From NCBI GenBank assembly GCA_965262505.1, contig CBDHFM010000030.1, positions 5,022,001-5,086,000 on the forward strand: a stretch of DNA of 64,000 bases, given 5' to 3'. Below are positions 1-8,447 of the stretch, one piece after another. The position numbers and the translations under genes were made by a program. Within the stretch, counting starts at the first letter, position 1. Every line of letters begins with the position of its first letter. The notes beneath the pieces are model-generated. The model had not been told where the DNA came from. It did no database searches and saw only the letters and a list, made by a program, of their open reading frames with translations. Source of the stretch: JACPPO01 sp965262505 (lineage in GTDB: Bacteria; Acidobacteriota; Vicinamibacteria; Vicinamibacterales; UBA2999).

Positions 1-50
1 CTGCGCCATGCTTGCTCCCTCGCCGCCGTTGCGCGTGCGCGGCGCTTCAT

Positions 51-90
51 GATGTCCCATCGACTGTTGAAAAGTGAAGCGGCGAAGCCG
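51..90. mobile_element. IS256-family terminal remnant
   Basis: The stretch GATGTCCCA(T/C)..GACTGTTGAAAA..TGA.GCGGCG matches, with only a few differences, the left inverted repeat of the complete IS256 element at 32538-33966. No transposase remains next to it. It is most likely a degraded end of a related element. Confidence 0.45.
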
Positions 91-560
91 AGGCAACAAC
101 GCTTTTCAGCAAGAAGAACCGCCATAAAGGGAGTCTGGCGTAGCCCATCCGGCTCTCGCTGTTGCATCTCCCGCCATCCGATCACTCCCGATCCTGGGCC
201 CACCAGAGCGCCCGCCGCATGGGTCACAGACAATGGATCAATTACCAGTCCCGCCTTCGTCGTGGCATTGGAGGAGCGGTGTCTACGGAATGTCCTGGGA
301 GCCCTGGCCTCCGGCCCGCTACACGTCAGCGCGGGCTGCGTAGCGGCCTCAGAACCTGGACGATGGTGCGATGAAGAAGATTGTCGTGGGCGCTGCGGCT
401 TTCGGGTGTAGACGGGGCCCATCTGGGGCAGACAAAACGGAAATCCCGGCTTAGGACACCTTGGGAGTACCGACGACGTGACTGATAATTTCAGGGGGAA
501 ACCGGTATCCGCGATAGCTGGGCGGTGGGTTCGTCATCGACGTACTCTGCCAGCCGCTGT
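91..560. other. No recognisable gene; one IS21-like repeat unit
   Basis: I see no supported coding region here. Around 429-450 the motif AAAACGGAAATCCCGG resembles the repeated AAAATGGAAATC boxes at 39275-39345, which look like the multiple transposase-binding sites of an IS21-type end. Otherwise the stretch appears to be debris between mobile elements. Confidence 0.35.
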
Positions 561-614
561 CTCAATTTGACAGTTGTACCGCCACGGATTTCTTGGACAG
601 CCGGGTGAGTGTAT

Positions 615-1505
615 TCACGCGGCCGTGGTGAGCGCAACCGCGCGACGGACGACGGCGGGTGCGCGGAAGCCGAGTCGCTCGATCAACCACTGCTGGTTAT
701 AGGTCTCCTTGAAGGTGCGCAGCGCCTGCTGCAAGTCCTCGACATCCGTAAAGTGGCGCACCCACAGCAGCTGTTCCTTGAGGGTGCGGAAGAACCGTTC
801 GATGCAGCCGTTCCCCTCGGGCTGGCGGACGAAGGCCGGTGATGACACGATGCCGAGGAACCGGAGCTCGGCGTGAAAGTCGTTGCTCATGTACTGACTG
901 CCGTGGTCGTGGCGCATCGTGAGCCCGCTCGCGACGCCGGCGGCCATCGTCCCGAAGTGATCTCGGACGCCCTGGCGCACCGGCTCCAACGCCTCGAAGC
1001 GCGTGCCGGACTTCGCCGCGTGTAGTCCCACACATTCGGCCGTGCAGTGATCGATCGCCCCGACGATCGTGACGTGGCCGTCCGCCAGCGTCACGGTGGC
1101 CGTCGCATCGGTGCCCCACATCACGTTGGGACTGGCGGTGACGATGGTGCCGTCGTGGGGACGGGCGGCGACCGGCGTGGGCAGCCGCGCAGGGCCGAGC
1201 AAGTCGGCAGCGCGCATCACGACCAACGTCCGACGTTTCGACGTGCGCAGCCCCTGCACCCGCAAGCGCGCCCAGATCTTGCGGTGCCCTTCGCCGTGGA
1301 ACGGACTCGCGGCGATCACGGCCCGGACCGCGGCCGTCAGCGCCGCATCCGACTGGGGCGGCTTGGGTCCGCGCTTGGCCACCGGCGTCGGCCGGGCGCG
1401 CCGGGTCCGTTGCGCGTAGACCGTCGAGCGCGGCACCTGCCACACGCGCGTGACGCGGGCGATGCCGTACGGCCGGTGGGTGGAGGGCGAAGTCGCGTGA
1501 CGCAT
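615..1505 (-). CDS. IS3-like transposase OrfB (rve/DDE)
   Basis: This is the catalytic subunit of the IS3-like element, about 296 aa, with the retroviral-integrase fold. An N-terminal helical region is followed by the DDE core: WGTDAT (first Asp), RHDHGSQY (second Asp) and GNGCIERFFRTLKEQ (Glu), then a C-terminal YNQQWLIERLGF motif. The start was chosen as the ATG that overlaps the orfA stop in copy 3 (ATGA). It is expected to act with OrfA, probably by translational coupling or frameshifting. The reading frame is complete and this copy looks able to transpose. Confidence 0.88.
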   Translation of the reverse strand: MRHATSPSTHRPYGIARVTRVWQVPRSTVYAQRTRRARPTPVAKRGPKPPQSDAALTAAVRAVIAASPFHGEGHRKIWARLRVQGLRTSKRRTLVVMRAADLLGPARLPTPVAARPHDGTIVTASPNVMWGTDATATVTLADGHVTIVGAIDHCTAECVGLHAAKSGTRFEALEPVRQGVRDHFGTMAAGVASGLTMRHDHGSQYMSNDFHAELRFLGIVSSPAFVRQPEGNGCIERFFRTLKEQLLWVRHFTDVEDLQQALRTFKETYNQQWLIERLGFRAPAVVRRAVALTTAA

Positions 1506-1840
1506 CGCTTCGACCTCCACCAGCCCAAAGGGCGGCCGGCCTCCAGGTGTCGAATCTTCTCGGCCAGCAACGCCTTGTCGGTGGCGAGATCCGCCACGAC
1601 GCGCTTGAGCCGCCGCGTGTCCGCGCCCTCGACGGCGACCTCGCGATGCTTGAGGCGGGCCTCACCGCCGGCCACGAAGTCGTCACGCCACTGCGAGAGC
1701 TTCGCCGCCGTCACGCCATGGCGACGACTGAGGCTCTCGAGTGATTCCCCCTTGAGGACCTCGATGACCACGGAGACTTTTCGTCGCGCGGACCACCGCC
1801 CCGTGCCGACGAGCGCTGTTTTCCCTTGGACATAACTCAT
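1337..1840 (-). CDS. IS3-like transposase OrfA, stop lost
   Basis: This is the small DNA-binding subunit, with an HTH (SLSRRHGVTAAKLSQWRDDF) and a following leucine-rich region. It starts at ATG 1840 (MSYVQGKTALVG), the only start that reads into the HTH here because this copy lacks the 61-bp palindrome. The normal OrfA stop TGA, seen in copy 3 as part of ATGA, is changed to TGC, so the frame runs on about 55 codons into the orfB region. The tail is probably non-native, and translation of orfB may depend on another mechanism. Confidence 0.75.
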   Translation of the reverse strand: MSYVQGKTALVGTGRWSARRKVSVVIEVLKGESLESLSRRHGVTAAKLSQWRDDFVAGGEARLKHREVAVEGADTRRLKRVVADLATDKALLAEKIRHLEAGRPLGWWRSKRCVTRLRPPPTGRTASPASRACGRCRARRSTRNGPGAPGRRRWPSADPSRPSRMRR

Positions 1841-2003
1841 TCTCCTTCTCGCAGAAGGCTGTCCAAAGAAATCGTGGGGCGCGGGACTCAATTTGACAGT
1901 GCCGTGCGGATAGTTCCTCGGTTGCGTTATAGTCCTGGATTCAGCCGGTCCCCGATGACGATCGCTGTGTCATCGAGGCGAAACACGGCCGAGAAGAGGA
2001 GGT

Positions 2004-2861
2004 ATGGTGGACCCGATCAGACGCAAGCTTCTGAAGACTGGCGCCGCGGCGGCGGCAATGGCCGCTACGCCGCCGGCGCTGTTCGCACGGCAGAGCGGCA
2101 ATGACGATAGCGGACGCTTCTACGAGAGGGGGAATGTCCGCATCCGCTATGAGGAGACAGGGTCGGGCTTCCCGCTGTTGCTCATCTCGGGCGGGGGGTT
2201 GAACGGCTCGACGATCGCGGGCATCCGGCGCGGCAATCCCTTTAGCACGATCGAGGCGTTCAGCGGAGAGTTCCGCTGTATCTACGCGGACTTGCGCCAC
2301 GCAGCCGGGCAGTCCACTGGCCCGCTTGAGGTCGACCGGCCGTGGGATGCCTACACCGACGACCATCTCGGCCTGATGGATCACCTGGGGATCGACAGGT
2401 TCATGGTGCTCGGCTTCTGCATTGCGGGACCCTTCATCTGGAACCTCATCAGGCGGGCGCCAGATCGCGTGGTCGCGGCCGTGCCGGCGCAGCCGGTCGG
2501 GTTCAGACCGGAGCTGCCGAACGCCATGTATGAGAGTCAGAGCAAGTCGTGGGGTGCAGAAGTGGCCCAGCGGCGCCCCGACATCACGACGCAAATGGCC
2601 GACCAATTCCTGAACCGACTGTTCCGCACCAACCCTGACTTCGTGTTCACGGTGACGCGCGACTTCGTGAGGCAGTGTCAGACGCCGGTTCTCGTCCTGC
2701 CGGACGATACCACGGGACATTCGTACGATGCCGCGATCGAGAGCGCGATGCTGGCGCCAAACGGACAACTGAGCATGTACCCCTGGAAAGACACCCCGGA
2801 GAAGATTCCGCTGGCGGTGCGCCACGTTCGCAGCTTCCTGCTGTCGTATCGACCAGCCTAA
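2004..2861 (+). CDS. Tat-exported alpha/beta hydrolase
   Basis: A 285-aa enzyme beginning with a twin-arginine signal (RRKLLKTGAAAAAMAATPP), so it is probably exported folded. The alpha/beta-hydrolase core starts near residue 45. The nucleophile elbow reads GFCIAG at about residues 135-140, with Cys where most members have Ser, as in dienelactone-hydrolase-like enzymes. A late DDTTGH could supply acid and His. The strong AGGAGG lies only 1 nt before ATG 2004, so GTG 2007 is an alternative start. The last base of the TAA stop is the first base of the IS630 element; without it the stop would be TAG, so the protein is intact. The substrate is unknown. Confidence 0.8.
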   Translation: MVDPIRRKLLKTGAAAAAMAATPPALFARQSGNDDSGRFYERGNVRIRYEETGSGFPLLLISGGGLNGSTIAGIRRGNPFSTIEAFSGEFRCIYADLRHAAGQSTGPLEVDRPWDAYTDDHLGLMDHLGIDRFMVLGFCIAGPFIWNLIRRAPDRVVAAVPAQPVGFRPELPNAMYESQSKSWGAEVAQRRPDITTQMADQFLNRLFRTNPDFVFTVTRDFVRQCQTPVLVLPDDTTGHSYDAAIESAMLAPNGQLSMYPWKDTPEKIPLAVRHVRSFLLSYRPA

Positions 2862-2935
2862 AGCGCTTTTCAAATAGGCCTTGTACTACCTGGGGCAGTC
2901 GTGGTACTTCTGCGCGCACCGATGCAGGAGGACTG

Positions 2936-3298
2936 ATGCGTGCCTATTCGATGGATCGGCGAGAGCGGGCGCTCCTCGACAGCGATGCCGGGATGACGGC
3001 GGCCGAGGTGGCGGCGAAGTACCGCGTGAGCGGGTCGTGGGTGCGGCTACTGAAACAGCGGCGGCGCGACACGGGCGAGGTGGCGCCTCGCGTCCAGCGA
3101 CATGGACGGCGCGGCATGCTTGAGCCGCACCTACACACCTTGGCCGCGCTGATTGCGGCGCACCCGGATCGCACGCTGGCTGAGCTGAAGGACGCCCTCG
3201 CCACGCCCGCGAGTGTGCCGACGGTCTGGCGCGCCGTGCGGGCCCTCGGCCTGACCGTTAAAAAACACGGTCCGCCCGTCCGAACACGATCGGCCTGA
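2936..3298 (+). CDS. IS630 transposase N-terminal part
   Basis: 120 aa with a winged HTH (MTAAEVAAKYRVSGSWVRLL) typical of IS630 OrfA. It has a good ribosome site, AGGAGG, upstream of ATG 2936. The frame ends at 3298 while the DDE half continues in the +1 frame. A run of six A at 3260-3265 lies just before the switch and could be a frameshift site. Without frameshifting only the DNA-binding half is made. Confidence 0.82.
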   Translation: MRAYSMDRRERALLDSDAGMTAAEVAAKYRVSGSWVRLLKQRRRDTGEVAPRVQRHGRRGMLEPHLHTLAALIAAHPDRTLAELKDALATPASVPTVWRAVRALGLTVKKHGPPVRTRSA

Positions 3299-3875
3299 CG
3301 TCGCGGCCGCGCGGGTCGCGTGGCACGCGGCGGCGCCGACCTGGGATGTCGCCCACCTCGTGTTGCTGGACGACACCGGCATCACCACCAATCTGCTTCG
3401 GCGGTACGGCCGGGCACCGCGCGGCGCGCGCGTCCACGACCACGCCCCCTGCGGGCGCTGGCAGACCAGCACGTTTCTCGCCGCGTTGCGGGTCACGGGG
3501 CTGACCGCACCGGGGGTCTTCGACGGCGCGATCGATGGCGAGAGCTTCCGCGCCTACATCGAACAGATCCTGGTGCCGACCCTGCAGCCCGGCGACATCG
3601 TCATTGCCGACAATCTCGGGGCCCACAAGGTCGCCGGCATCCAACGCGCCATCCAGGCCGCCGGGGCCACCCTCTGGTACTTGCCACCCTACAGCCCGGA
3701 CCTCAATCCCATCGAGCTCTGCTTCGCGAAGCTCAAGGCCCTCGTTCGCACCGCTCGCTGTCGCAGCACCGAGACGCTCTGGCCGTTCCTCGGCGAGTGC
3801 TTGGCGCACTTCAGCACTGACGAATGCCGCAACTATGTTCGGCACTGCGGGTACGCGGCCGCCACACGGTCATGA
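3266..3875 (+). CDS. IS630 transposase DDE part (+1 frame)
   Basis: The catalytic half, with the IS630 signatures LLDDTG (D), VIADNLGAHK (D) and PPYSPDLNPIELCFAK (E). Continuous homology with the upstream part requires a +1 shift close to the A6 run, after which SEHDRPDVAAARVAW restores the usual IS630 linker. Whether this is programmed frameshifting or a mutation cannot be decided from one copy. The start given is the probable shift point, not an independent start codon. Confidence 0.8.
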
Positions 3876-4128
3876 AAAGCGCTTTAGACGTCTTGAAGGC
3901 CCGAATTCTTGGCAAATGAGTCAAGTTTTCAGAGAGCCTTCAAGCTGTAGGTGTCGTGGGCTGGGGCTGGTACTCCCGCATTTCCGATTTCACCGTGGTA
4001 CCGTACCCACTGGATCATTCGTCGTGCCCTGATTGTGCTGGGTTCCGACACGAAGAACCCGCCACGGAGGGTGACACCCAGTGGGTGAATGACAAACCGA
4101 GCCCTTTCAGTTCACGTTCAACGGGTTT

Positions 4129-4978
4129 TTGAAGGTCGCGTTTCAGGGGTCGCGCATCACCTCCGACGCCAGCTTGATTCTCGTGCGTGAGTTGGATGAA
4201 CGCCTTGGCCTTGCGGGGGGCATCGCCGCGCACCTGCGCGACTCTCGCCACGGATTGAACACACAGTTCCGGTTGCCCGATCTCCTGCGGCAGTCGGTGT
4301 ACAGCCGCTTGGCGGGCTACGAAGACCTCAACGACGCGGTACGATTCGCCGTCGACCCGACATCCCGCCTGATCGGCTCGCCGACGCGGTGGGACCGGAG
4401 CGCGGTGCTGACCTCGACGCTGCATTGGTTCGAGACCGAGCTACTGGCGCGCGAGGAGAACCTCGTTGGATTGATGGCCGTGAACCGCGACCTGATCGGA
4501 CAGGCCGAGACGTGCGACGGAGCCGACCGCGTCGTGCTCGACATGGACTCCAGTGAGAGCCCGGTGCATGGGCAGCAGAAAGGCAGTGCCTACATCGGGC
4601 ACTTCGAGTCAGTCTGCTACCACCCGCTGTTTCTGTTCAACGACCACGGCGACTGTCTGGCGGCGAAGTTGCGTTCCGGTAACGTCCACAGTACCGACGA
4701 CTGGGACGCGTTGCTGGTGCCGGAGATTGAGCGGCAGCAGGCCGCGGGCCGGCGGGTGGCGGTCCGCGCCGACGCGGCCTTCGCGAAACCGGAGATCTAC
4801 GACGCCCTGGAGACCCGTGCCGTCCAGTACGCGATCCGGATGCCAGCAAACAAGAACCTGGAGATCGAGATCGAAGACCTCCTGTTTCGTTCGCCAGGCT
4901 GCGGTGGCCTGATTCAACGAATCCAGTCTCCGAAGAACCCGGTACGGTTCATCATCTCGATGAGTCCGTTCTTAAGAG
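4129..4978 (+). pseudogene. IS1380-family transposase, truncated
   Basis: About 280 codons match the DDE_Tnp_1 (IS1380) pattern: ITSDASLILVRELDERLGL near the start, VVLDMDSSESPVHGQQ..SAYIGHFES (first Asp), LFLFNDHGDCLAAKLRSGNVHS, and RRVAVRADAAFAKPEIYDAL. There is no credible start codon in frame; a one-base shift around 4105 separates a possible GTG at 4086 from the conserved frame. Homology stops after NPVRFIISMSPFL, so the C-terminal Glu region is missing. It is a dead remnant. The adjoining bases 4980-5138 hold no recognisable gene. Confidence 0.8.
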
Positions 4979-5138
4979 CTTGCACACCGCGCCGGCGATG
5001 GCTACCAGGGCAGTGGGTGTCGCGAAGTGACTACTCCGGGCCGTTTTACAGGTTTCTCGGACGGGACGGAAGTACTCGAACGCCTTTTGGGCAGAACACT
5101 GTTCCTGCACAATTTCAGCGGCATACTTCAGCGCCCTC

Positions 5139-5444
5139 CTAGCTCCCCACCGCCGTGTGTCGCGGCTCGTAGCGCTCGACGTCGATCTCATCCTCTCGCG
5201 CTCGTGCCTGCGTGACATCGTAGGCCGCCTGCAGGCGTATCCAGGTCTTCGTCGTCGACCCGAAGGCCTTGGCAAGCCTGACCGCCATGTCGCCCGAAAT
5301 GCGAGCGCGGCAGTTCACCAGGTTCGAGAGCGCTTGACGGCTGACGCCGAGGACCTTTGCGCCTTCGGTAACGCTGAGGCCGAGCGGCTCGAGACAAGAT
5401 ACGCGCACCACCTTGCCGGGGTGCGGCGGATTCTTCATCGGCAT
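5139..5444 (-). CDS. higA: HigA-type antitoxin
   Basis: A 101-aa HTH protein of the HigA/VapI family: PPHPGKVVRVSCLEPLGLSVTEGAKVLGVSRQALSNLVN covers helix 1 to the recognition helix, followed by SGDMAVRLAKAFGST. It lies 16 nt downstream of higB in the same direction, the usual toxin-first order of HigBA. It should neutralise HigB and repress the shared promoter at 5740-5780. The C-terminal ARAREDEIDVERY region is typical. Confidence 0.92.
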   Translation of the reverse strand: MPMKNPPHPGKVVRVSCLEPLGLSVTEGAKVLGVSRQALSNLVNCRARISGDMAVRLAKAFGSTTKTWIRLQAAYDVTQARAREDEIDVERYEPRHTAVGS

Positions 5445-5460
5445 TGCAGTTCTCCCTTCG

Positions 5461-5739
5461 TCAGTGATAGTCGATCAATTCCACTTCGTGGACATCCTCG
5501 CCTTCGAAGCGGAAGATGATGCGCCAGTTGGCCTTCACGGTCACCGACCAGTAGCCCTTTAGTTTCCCTTTCAGGGCGTGCAACCGGTAGTGCGGAAGGC
5601 GCATTGCGTTCGGGGAGCTGGCGACATCCAGCTGGGCGAGCATCGCTTCCACCCGGTCGTGGAGATCGGGGCGGATGAGGTTGCGGTCCCCCCGCTCGTA
5701 GAAGCGCTTGAGCCCGCGATGTCGAAAGCTCCGTATCAC
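5461..5739 (-). CDS. higB: HigB-type toxin (RelE fold)
   Basis: A 92-aa RelE/HigB mRNA interferase: MIRSFRHRGLKRFYERGD at the start, LPHYRLHALKGKLKGYWSV in the centre and NWRIIFRFEGEDVHEVELIDYH at the end. All are hallmark HigB motifs. The start is GTG at 5739. No ribosome site precedes it, and the predicted transcription start falls at or very near the GTG, so the message may be leaderless. The pair lies between IS1380 and IS5 remnants, consistent with horizontally moving addiction modules. Confidence 0.92.
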   Translation of the reverse strand: MIRSFRHRGLKRFYERGDRNLIRPDLHDRVEAMLAQLDVASSPNAMRLPHYRLHALKGKLKGYWSVTVKANWRIIFRFEGEDVHEVELIDYH

Positions 5740-5780
5740 CTAGTACGTGTAATGTGTCGATAGACACTTGTCAAGAAGAA
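5740..5780 (-). promoter_or_regulatory. higBA promoter with operator dyad
   Basis: On the minus strand TTGACA is followed after 17 bp by TACACG, and 6 bp later by the HigB GTG. The spacer contains the inverted repeat GTGTC-TATC-GACAC, placed where a HigA dimer would block RNA polymerase. The element strengths are my reading of the sequence, not a computed score. Confidence 0.6.
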
Positions 5781-5846
5781 TCCGCCCAATGATGGCCGTG
5801 GCTGGGGGGGTGGTCGCGGTGGCAGTCGGGTGTATGAGGTGTTCGA

Positions 5847-6443
5847 CGCGGCGATGTGACGGTGTGGTTGTCCTCGGAAGCGATCGCTGCCTGGACGCCC
5901 CGCCTGAGCGGCCGGCGGGGTGGGCAGCGGCGGTACTCGGATCTCGCCATCGAGACCGCCCTGACCCTGCGGCTTGTCTACCATCTCCCGCTGCGCCAGG
6001 CCGAAGGGTTCCTGTATGCCCTGTTCGGGATGATGCGCCTCGATCTCTCCGCCCCAGACTATACGACGCTCTCCCGGCGCAGTCAGCATTTGACGCGCCG
6101 TCTGCGACTGGTCCCGACCGACGAGGGCATCCATCTCGTGCTTGACAGCACAGGTCTGTCCATCGTCGGGGAGGGTGAGTGGGCTGCCGCGACACACGGT
6201 GGCCGCGGCAGGCGTGGCTGGAGGAAGCTCCACCTTGGTGTCGATCAGTTCGGCGTGATCCGTGTCCACACGCTGACCGAGGCGACGGGTGACGATGCGA
6301 CCACCGGCCTCGATCTACTCACCGCGGTCAAGGGCCCTCTCGTGCGCGCACCGCTGACGCCGCCTATGACACGGTCGCCGTCTACGAAACGGCGACGGCG
6401 CGGGGTGCGACAGTCATAATCCCATCGGCCAAGACGGCGAACC
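5847..6443 (+). pseudogene. IS5 (IS903-group) transposase fragment
   Basis: The fragment begins at the codons for VRRGDVTVW and continues through SDLAIETALTLRL, FGMMRLDLSAPDYTTLSRR and LVLDSTGLSIVGEGEW (first Asp), matching the full element at 50106-51187. The N-terminal 25 codons are lost. Near 6345 the frame shifts relative to the intact copy, and the sequence stops at 6443 where the rve-type IS begins. It is non-functional. Confidence 0.85.
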
Positions 6444-7645
6444 TGTGCGTCTCGAATTCCCAATTCTCTCGCTGCATCCAGGCTTGAGGCAACGTTGCGT
6501 GGCGCCTGACGTCTGGCCTACGCTGTCTCGCGCATGAAGGACCTCCTGCTCACCCTGCTTCACTTGGCCGTCATGACCGCGACGCTGTGTGGCCCCGGTG
6601 GCGTGCGAGCGGTGATCGCGGAGAATCTTCTGCTCAAGCAGCAGCTGATCGTCTTGCGCCGTCCTCGCCAGCGGGCGCCACGCCTGACAGCGAGTGACCG
6701 GTTGCTGTTCGGCTTCGGGTCACTCTTCCTCAGCCCAGCACGAATCCGAAAGGTCGCCATCGGCGTACGCCCCTCGACGCTCCTGGCGTTTCATCAGGCG
6801 TTGGTGCGTCGCAAGTACCGCCGACTGTTCTCATCGAGCGAGTGCCCGAAGAAGCCCGGACCGAAGGGGCCGAGCGAGGCACTTATCCAGGCCATCGTCG
6901 AGCTCAAGTCGCGGAATCCTCGGTTCGGCTGTCCACGGATTGCGCGCATCATCGCGCGAACGTTCGGGGCCAACATCGATAAGAACGTCGTGTGCCGCGT
7001 GCTGTCGAAACACTACCGCCCCGCCCCGGGTGGAACCGGGCCCTCGTGGTTGTCGTTCATCGGCCACACGACAGACAGTCTGTGGAGTGTGGACCTCTTT
7101 CGATGCGAGTCCATCGTGCTCCGGAGCTACTGGGTGCTCGTGGTCATGGATCAATTCACGCGTCGCCTCGTCGGCGTCGGCGTGCACCGCGGTCCGGTCA
7201 CTGGCGCCGACCTCTGCCGCATGTTCAACGCCGCCATTCATGGGCAGGGCACCCCGCGACACCTCAGCACCGATCATGATCCGCTGTTCGAGGCGCACCG
7301 GTGGACGGCGAACCTGCGGATTCTGGAGATCGACGCAATCAAGACCGTGCCTCATGTGCCCCGGTCCCACCCCTTCGTGGAGCGCCTGATCGGCACGACG
7401 CGGCGAGAATGTCTCGACCATGTGCTGTTCTGGAATGCCCGTGATCTTGAACGAAAACTTGGCGACTTCCAGGCCTACTACAACGAGGTACGCAGCCACG
7501 CGTTGTTGAAGGGCCACACGCCGTTGACCTTCGCCGGCGGCCACACGGTGGCCCGTGCCGAACTGAACAATGTCCGTTGGGTCTCCCACTGCCGGGACTT
7601 GGTCCAGCTCCCAGTGGCGGCCTGACAACGAATTCGAGACGGACA
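6444..7645 (+). mobile_element. rve-type single-ORF IS, copy 1 (1202 bp)
   Basis: The ends are TGTGCGTCTCGAATTC and, on the other strand, TGTCCGTCTCGAATTC, giving a clear terminal inverted repeat. A second copy of identical length lies at 29156-30357, and solitary left ends occur at 45085-45193 and 53341-53409. No target duplication is visible. Confidence 0.88.
6534..7625 (+). CDS. rve-superfamily transposase (integrase core)
   Basis: A 363-aa transposase with N-terminal ENLLLKQQLIVLRRPRQRAP, a helical domain (FGCPRIARIIARTFG), then the integrase core: LWSVDLFRCES (Asp), LSTDHDPLFEAHRW (Asp) and SHPFVERLIGTTRRECLDH (Glu). It resembles the widespread single-ORF integrase-core transposases related to IS3/IS481. 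The frame is intact, unlike copy 2, where a nonsense codon follows VVMD. Confidence 0.85.
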   Translation: MKDLLLTLLHLAVMTATLCGPGGVRAVIAENLLLKQQLIVLRRPRQRAPRLTASDRLLFGFGSLFLSPARIRKVAIGVRPSTLLAFHQALVRRKYRRLFSSSECPKKPGPKGPSEALIQAIVELKSRNPRFGCPRIARIIARTFGANIDKNVVCRVLSKHYRPAPGGTGPSWLSFIGHTTDSLWSVDLFRCESIVLRSYWVLVVMDQFTRRLVGVGVHRGPVTGADLCRMFNAAIHGQGTPRHLSTDHDPLFEAHRWTANLRILEIDAIKTVPHVPRSHPFVERLIGTTRRECLDHVLFWNARDLERKLGDFQAYYNEVRSHALLKGHTPLTFAGGHTVARAELNNVRWVSHCRDLVQLPVAA

Positions 7646-8447
7646 CCCACAAGCACGTCCACGTGGCCGTGGCGATCGACACGAGGGGGGTCCGTCTCGA
7701 CGATCGATCGTGTGCCGCCGACTCAGACGGCTACCAACAGCTGATCACCTGGGCCGAGCGTCACGGCCGCATCGCCGCGTTCGGCATCGAGGGCACCGGC
7801 AGCTACGGGGCGGGACTCGCTCGCGCGGTCCGGCGAGCCGGGCACCAGGTGCTCGAAGTGAACCGAGGCGACCGGCGCACACGTCGAATCGCCGGGAAGT
7901 CCGACCCCGTGGATGCCGAGACCGCCGCGCGGTCGGTCCTGGCGGGCCAATCGACCGCCATCCCGAAGACCGCGGACGGGGCGGTCGAGATGATGCGCCA
8001 CCTCAAAGTCGCGCGCCGGACGGCGGTCAAAGCCCGCACCTCGGCAATGATCACGCTGAAGCAGATCGTCGTCACCGCGCCGCCCGCGCTGCGAGAGACC
8101 CTCCACCCGCTCGCCGACCAGGCGCTCCTCAAACGCTGCCGCGGATGGCGCTGCGGCACGATCGATACGCCGACCGCCTCGGCGAAACATACCCTCCGGG
8201 CGCTCGCCCGTCGCTGGTTCGCTCTCTCCGTCGAAATCGTGGACCACGACCGTCACGTGAGTCGACTCACCACCCAGACCTCACCGACGCTGCGTGAGGG
8301 CTTCGGCATCGGTGCCGACACCGCCGCCGAACTGCTGATCATCTTTGGCGACACCCCCGATCGGATTCATTCTGAAGCCGCCTTCGCCAAGCTTTTCGGG
8401 GCCTGCCCCATCCCGGCTTCGTCCGGGATGACGACGGGGCGCCACAG

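Larger units (their letters stand above)
575..1886 (-). mobile_element. IS3-like element, copy 1 (1312 bp)
   Basis: The ends are TGTACCGCCACGGATTTC at 575 and, on the other strand, TCCCGCGCCCCACGATTTC at 1886; both run into TTGGACAGCC and so form an imperfect terminal inverted repeat. The element is flanked by identical 14-bp repeats, CTCAATTTGACAGT at 561-574 and 1887-1900, a long target duplication for this family. Two further copies lie at 27163-28535 and 56073-58728. This copy lacks the 61-bp palindrome present in the other two. Confidence 0.92.
2861..3884 (+). mobile_element. IS630-family element, complete
   Basis: Perfect inverted ends AAGCGCTTTTCA / TGAAAAGCGCTT bound the element, and both sides carry the TA dinucleotide expected of IS630/Tc1-mariner insertion (2859-2860 and 3885-3886). 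It landed in the stop codon of the hydrolase gene. A truncated relative (left 159 bp) lies at 51188-51346. Confidence 0.92.

Noticed and set aside
49..411. Open frame of 120 codons at the start of the window
   Set aside because: No domain, atypical composition, and its beginning lies in an IS256-like end; treated as non-coding.
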